From positions 42,341-106,340 of the forward strand of contig NZ_RYZH01000021.1 of NCBI RefSeq assembly GCF_003977685.1: DNA of 64,000 nt, in the 5' to 3' direction. Position numbers and translations under genes: made by a program. Under the pieces are notes generated by a model. That model ran no database searches, was not told the DNA's origin, and saw nothing but the letters and a program-made list of their open reading frames with translations. Numbering within the stretch: the first letter of the stretch is position 1; each line of letters begins with the position of its first letter. Below, piece after piece: positions 60,541 through 64,000 of the stretch. This DNA comes from Tautonia sociabilis. Lineage in GTDB: Bacteria > Planctomycetota > Planctomycetia > Isosphaerales > Isosphaeraceae.

Positions 60541-60893
60541 GGCCGGTCCCCCAGGGCGTCGAGCAGGCGGCGGAGCGTCCGGGGGTCGAAGCCGGGGGCG
60601 ACGGCGATGCGGAGCCGGCCGTCGAGGATCAGGACCAGGGGGTCGTCGGCGGCCGCGGCTGTCCCGGCGGCGACCGGGTCGGCGACGAGGGTGACGGGGA
60701 CCAGACGCGGCGTGTCGGCCGGGGCCGGGGCGGCCGGGGCGGCCGCGGGCCCGCGACGGCCGTAGAGGTACCTGCGGAAGGTGTGCAGCGGCAGCCCGCG
60801 GCGGCGGCAGAACTCGGCCTGGGTCAGCCCGCTGTGGCGGAACTCGGCGATGGCGGCCAGCCACGGTGTGTGGTCGGATGCCTGGCGTGGCAT
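60537..60893 (-). CDS. tnpA: IS66 accessory protein TnpA
   Basis: This encodes 118 residues. The N-terminal helix-turn-helix-like segment (WLAAIAEFRHSGLTQAEFCR, RRGLPLHTFRRYLYG) matches IS66 TnpA, and the C-terminal VLILDGRLRIAVAPGFDPRT is also typical. It probably binds element ends. The ATG at 60893 is used; an upstream ATG at 60950 would add 19 residues of no recognisable content. The right terminal repeat lies about 90 bases upstream. Confidence 0.93.
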   Translation of the reverse strand: MPRQASDHTPWLAAIAEFRHSGLTQAEFCRRRGLPLHTFRRYLYGRRGPAAAPAAPAPADTPRLVPVTLVADPVAAGTAAAADDPLVLILDGRLRIAVAPGFDPRTLRRLLDALGDRP

Positions 60894-60984
60894 GAGTGGT
60901 GCTCCCGGGCGGGGCTCGGTCCCGCCGCGGGTATCGTCGCGTCCACTCAACCCGCTTTCCAGATGTGCTTCATCGGACGCTTAC

Positions 60985-60992
60985 GGGCAAAG
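60985..60992 (+). repeat. Right target-site duplication of the IS66-family element
   Basis: GGGCAAAG, identical to 56604-56611, directly follows the right terminal repeat. Confidence 0.9.
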
Positions 60993-61264
60993 AGCGAAGG
61001 GCAAAGAGCGAAGGGCAAAGAGCGAAGGGCAAAGAGCGAAGGGCAAAGAGCGAAGGGCAAAGAGCGAAGGGCAAAGAGCGAAGGGCAAAGAGCGAAGGGC
61101 AAAGAGCGAAGGGCAAAGAGCGAAGGGCAAAGAGCGAAGGGCAAAGAGCGAAGGGCAAAGAGCGAAGGGCAACGAGCGAAGGGCAAAGAGCGAAGGGCAA
61201 AGAGCGAAGGGCAAAGAGCGAAGGGCAAAGAGCGAAGGGCAAAGAGCGAAGGGCAAAGAGCGAA
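60985..61264 (+). repeat. 14-bp tandem array, 20 units
   Basis: Twenty consecutive copies of GGGCAAAGAGCGAA, one of which (61167-61180) reads CAACG in place of CAAAG. A degenerate copy follows to about 61280. The first eight bases are the right target duplication of the IS66-family element. Because 14 is not a multiple of three, all three frames stay open through it (42-base period), which makes spurious coding frames. Confidence 0.97.
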
Positions 61265-61393
61265 GGGCAAAGGGCGGAAGACCGAGCCGACCCGTCGGTC
61301 GATGCCGACGGAACTCCCAGCGACCGGCCCCGCGCCGGGCCATCCTCCCTGGGTTCGGTCAGCCTTCCGGCCTCCGGTGTCGGTCTGCCGGCA

Positions 61394-62530
61394 TCAGCCC
61401 TGGCCGCCCGAGGGCCCCGCCTGCCGGCGAGAACGCAGGGCCCCCAAGACCGTCAGCCCCAGGCCAAGGACGGTCAGGGGCAACACGAAGGCGAGCATCA
61501 CGGCGTTGAAGGGGGTGAGCAAGGCGTGCTGCTCGGAGCGGAGGTAGAGGAAGGCGGTGTAGGCCGCGTAGTAGAGGACGAACAGCAGGCCCTCCCAGCG
61601 GGTGATCCGGGCGCCGGTGAAGACGACGGGAAGGCAGGCGACGGCGACGGCGATCATCACCGGGATGTCGAAGCTCCTCGCCTGGGCCGACACCGGGAGC
61701 CCCTCGGGGGTGACGAGACCGGCCAGGCCGAGCACGGCGAGGATGTTGAAGAGGTTGCTCCCCACCGCGTTGCCCAGGGCGATGTCGCGCTCCCCCCGCA
61801 GCCCGGCGATGATCGAGGTGGCCGCCTCGGGAAGCGAGGTGCCCACGGCCACGACCGTCAGGCCGATGACCAGCTCGCTGACCCCCAGCGCCGAGGCGAT
61901 CGTCCGGGCGGCGGCGACCAGTTGATCGGCCCCGACGACGAGGATCACCAGGCCGACGGCGATCAGCACGAATTGCAGCAGCACCTGGCCGGCCCCCGAG
62001 GCCGGGACGGCGGGCAGGCCCTCGGCTCGGATGTCGGAGGCGGCGGCGGCCCGCTCCCGGGCGGTGGCTCGACGACCTTGCAAGATCGAGGCGACCGTGT
62101 AGATGAGGATGCCGCCGAACATGATCGCCCCGTCCAGCCGGCTGATCGTCCCGTCCCAGCCCAGGACCAGAAGCAGGCCCGAGGCGACGATCATCACCGG
62201 CACGTCCCAGCCCACCAGCCGCCGACGCACCACCAGCGGAGTCAGCACGGCCGAGACGCCGAGCACCAGCAGGATGTTCGCGATGTTGCTGCCCACCACG
62301 TTCCCCACCCCGATGTCGGCCGCCCCCGGATCTCCCGACCAGGCCGCGCGCAGCGTCACCGCCAGCTCCGGAGACCCGGTCCCGAACGCCACAACCGTCA
62401 GGCCGATCACCAGCGGAGAGATCCCGATGGTCGCCGCCAGCCTCGACGCCCCCTGCACCAGCAGCCGGGCCCCCAGGATCAGCCCGACGACGCCAAGGAC
62501 GAACCGACCGACGGTGACTGCGTCAACCAC
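61394..62530 (-). CDS. Calcium/sodium antiporter (CaCA family, YrbG-like)
   Basis: This encodes 378 residues from a GTG that follows GGAGGGG. It has about ten membrane helices in two inverted halves. The two alpha-repeats are clear: VAFGTGSPELAV with GNVVGSNIANILLVLG, and VAVGTSLPEAATS with GNAVGSNLFNILAVLG; their Glu residues bind Ca2+. It should exchange Ca2+ for Na+ (or K+/H+) across the inner membrane. A cytoplasmic loop at about 165-195 links the halves. The frame upstream of the GTG runs into a GATCGCT tandem repeat and is not coding. Confidence 0.92.
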   Translation of the reverse strand: MVDAVTVGRFVLGVVGLILGARLLVQGASRLAATIGISPLVIGLTVVAFGTGSPELAVTLRAAWSGDPGAADIGVGNVVGSNIANILLVLGVSAVLTPLVVRRRLVGWDVPVMIVASGLLLVLGWDGTISRLDGAIMFGGILIYTVASILQGRRATARERAAAASDIRAEGLPAVPASGAGQVLLQFVLIAVGLVILVVGADQLVAAARTIASALGVSELVIGLTVVAVGTSLPEAATSIIAGLRGERDIALGNAVGSNLFNILAVLGLAGLVTPEGLPVSAQARSFDIPVMIAVAVACLPVVFTGARITRWEGLLFVLYYAAYTAFLYLRSEQHALLTPFNAVMLAFVLPLTVLGLGLTVLGALRSRRQAGPSGGQG

Positions 62531-62831
62531 TGTGCCCCTCCGAATCCGTTGAGGATCGCTGATCGCTGATCGCTGATCGCTATTGGCTGATGGCTGATCG
62601 AGGGCCGCCGGGGGAGGGCTGCCGATCGAAGTCCGAAGGACAGGGGACGGGTGCGGCCCCGATCTCGGAGGACGCTCCCGGCCGCTCGTCGCGGAGCCCA
62701 ATCGGAATCCGGGATCGACGGATCGGGTGACGCCTCCTGGTGTCGAGCCTCCGCCTTCCTTCAACCACCAGCGGCCCGCCTCCGTTCCTCTGATCTCAAT
62801 GCTCGCCCCCCCTCCGGCCCGAGTCCCAGGA
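62531..62831. other. Intergenic region with GATCGCT tandem repeat
   Basis: Four copies of the 7-bp unit GATCGCT (62554-62581) lie just upstream of the antiporter gene, followed by GCTGATGGCTGATC variants. The rest shows no gene. The repeat is close enough to the start to affect the promoter or leader. Confidence 0.6.
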
Positions 62832-63800
62832 TCACCGGGCCGGCGGCCAGAGGGCGTACCCGCTCACGGAGACGGGCAAACGGTAGACCGTCCGTCCGGC
62901 AGTGACGAAGAGCGTCCGGCGGCCTGGGCCGCCGAAGGCGAGGTTGGTGACGACGTCCTCGGGGATCGGGATGCGGCCGATCGGCTCGCCGTCGGGGGTG
63001 AAGACGTAGACCCCGGCGGGGACGGCGTCCGACTCGCCGCCATGCCTCGGCCGGGCAATGCCGGCGGCGACCCAGAGGTGCCCGTCGAGGTCCAGCCTCA
63101 TGCCGTCTCCTCCTCGGCCGGAGCCGAAGTCGACCACGAGGCGGCGATTCGACGGGGAGCCGACGTCGTCCAGGTCGAACGCCCAGATCGTCCGGTTGCC
63201 GCCGGGTCGGCTGTGGGAGTCGACAACGTAGAGCGTCTGACCATCAGGGGAGATGGCCAGGCCGTTGGGGCGCTCGATCATCGGCTGCGAGAGCACCCGG
63301 CAGACCGAGCCGTCCGGGTCGATCCGGTAGACGGCCTCGGCGTCTTGCTCCAGGATCGCTCGGTGCTCGCCGTAGTACGGGTCGGTGAACCAGACGCGGC
63401 CGGAGGGATCAACCACCACGTCGTTCGGGCTGTTGTAGCGACGGCCGTTGAAGCGGTCGGTCAGCACCTCGACGGCGCCGGTGCTGAGGTCGGTGCGAAC
63501 GACGCGACGGCCGCCGTCGAGCCCCTGTTCGGTCCCCTCGCAGGAGATCAGGCGGCCCTGGGCGTCAAAGGTGTTGCCGTTGGCCCGGCCGCTGGGCTCC
63601 CGGAAGGTGGAGACGGTGCCGTCGGGAGCCCGGCGAAGGATGCGGTTGCCGGCGATGTCGCTGAAGTACAGGTTCCCCCGGTCGTCCTCGGCCGGGCCTT
63701 CGAGGAAGCAGACGGCCGAGTCGACGGTGACACTCGCCTCGGGCGCCAGCAAGGCCAGCGGAGGCCCCAGGGCGGCGAAGTCGATGCGGTCCTGGCCCAT
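62832..63800 (-). CDS. SMP-30/gluconolactonase-family protein
   Basis: This encodes 322 residues. The six-bladed beta-propeller family is evident from FLEGPAEDDRGNLYFSDI, RYNSPNDVVVDPSGRVWFTD, ERPNGLAISPDGQTLYVVDS and GDGMRLDLDGHLWVAAG, which carry the metal-binding Glu, Asn and Asp residues. Family enzymes hydrolyse sugar lactones, giving aldonic acids. No signal peptide is seen from the chosen ATG at 63800; a longer frame to 63857 adds nothing recognisable. A tandem array starts 115 bases further right. Confidence 0.92.
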   Translation of the reverse strand: MGQDRIDFAALGPPLALLAPEASVTVDSAVCFLEGPAEDDRGNLYFSDIAGNRILRRAPDGTVSTFREPSGRANGNTFDAQGRLISCEGTEQGLDGGRRVVRTDLSTGAVEVLTDRFNGRRYNSPNDVVVDPSGRVWFTDPYYGEHRAILEQDAEAVYRIDPDGSVCRVLSQPMIERPNGLAISPDGQTLYVVDSHSRPGGNRTIWAFDLDDVGSPSNRRLVVDFGSGRGGDGMRLDLDGHLWVAAGIARPRHGGESDAVPAGVYVFTPDGEPIGRIPIPEDVVTNLAFGGPGRRTLFVTAGRTVYRLPVSVSGYALWPPAR

Positions 63801-63914
63801 GTGGCATGCTCCCGGAACGCCCCGAGATCCCCTCGGCTCGAGGGCAGATTCTCGCATGAGGCCCGTGGCGAGGGAAGGGGAGGGCCTCTTGCAAGGCGGC
63901 GGAGCCTTCGGAAA

Positions 63915-64000
63915 GAGCAGGAGAGCAGGAGAGCAGGAGAGCAGGAGAGCAGGAGAGCAGGAGAGCAGGAGAGCAGGAGAGCAGGAGAGCAGGAGAGCAG
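63915..64000 (+). repeat. 8-bp tandem array at the window end
   Basis: At least ten copies of GAGCAGGA run without change to the last base of the window, so the full length is unknown. The unit differs from the 14-bp array at 61 kb but has a similar purine-rich, intergenic character. Confidence 0.95.

Larger units (their letters stand above)
56612..60984. mobile_element. Complete IS66-family element with two passenger genes
   Basis: The element is 4373 bases. The left end starts GTAAGCGTCCGACGCAACAC and the right end, read inward on the other strand, GTAAGCGTCCGATGAAGCAC; 18 of the first 21 positions match. The GTAAGCG end and the 8-bp target duplication are hallmarks of IS66. The right half holds tnpA, tnpB and tnpC, all apparently intact and read leftward. 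The left half holds a DUF1559 gene and a small secreted-protein gene read rightward, which are not transposition functions. The element lies inside a 14-bp tandem array and, if one target copy is removed with it, the array is restored in phase. It looks recent and possibly mobile. Confidence 0.93.

Noticed and set aside
60985..61264. Possible CRISPR array
   Set aside because: Units are 14 bp, contiguous and without unique spacers, and no cas gene is nearby.
60896..62569. Long plus-strand frame through the 14-bp array with a repeated Arg/Lys/Ser/Glu peptide
   Set aside because: The peptide repeat only reflects the DNA repeat; the frame then runs antisense through the antiporter gene.

Overview
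The window is very GC-rich DNA that most resembles a planctomycete of the Isosphaeraceae type (Tautonia/Isosphaera-like). This is inferred from two DUF1559 pseudopilin-like genes, small lipoproteins beside one of them, a BBP2-type porin, S49- and M50-type membrane-associated proteins, short intergenic hairpins and frequent GTG starts. No rRNA, tRNA or CRISPR locus was recognised.

Layout. 0.6-6 kb: two secreted proteins of unknown function, an S49 (SppA-like) protein lacking its catalytic residues, and a membrane hybrid histidine kinase. 6.2-13.2 kb: heavy-metal efflux (small Cys-containing secreted protein, CzcB-like adaptor with four Cys/His modules, CzcA-type RND pump), a secreted nitrilase-family protein and a Cys-rich lipoprotein. 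13.3-29.8 kb: a nitrogen-assimilation island with glnA, a BBP2 porin, amt, a PII gene, an unusual ACT-ACT-GlnE-like nucleotidyltransferase, a phosphoesterase, gltD, gltB and a LysR regulator. PII has Phe at the usual uridylylation position 51, while the GlnE-like protein carries GlnD-style ACT domains; together they suggest rewired control of glutamine synthetase.

30.2-32.6 kb: a DUF1559 gene with two small lipoproteins, at lower GC. 33.5-48 kb: ParA, a small membrane protein, an RNase HII-like protein, a YhaM-like HD nuclease, a GH5 endoglycoceramidase-like enzyme, an IS5 transposase remnant, a B12/radical SAM protein, a TPR-like protein, an RluD-type pseudouridine synthase, a sialate O-acetylesterase-like protein and a sigma-70 factor. 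48-52.2 kb: a minus-strand run of csrA, thrC, dapB, a membrane protein and a UDP-glucuronate decarboxylase-like gene. 52.5-56.4 kb: an ArsR-type regulator with a visible promoter/operator, a TIM-barrel isomerase, an M50-CBS protease, an HNH protein and a small cupin.

56.6-61.0 kb is the most striking part. A complete IS66-family element (56612-60984) has matching terminal inverted repeats and a perfect 8-bp target duplication. Besides tnpA/tnpB/tnpC it carries two passenger genes: a DUF1559 pseudopilin-like gene and a small secreted protein. It has jumped into a 14-bp tandem-repeat array, and deleting the element plus one target copy restores the array in phase. The window ends with a Ca2+/Na+ antiporter, an SMP-30-type lactonase and the start of an 8-bp tandem array.
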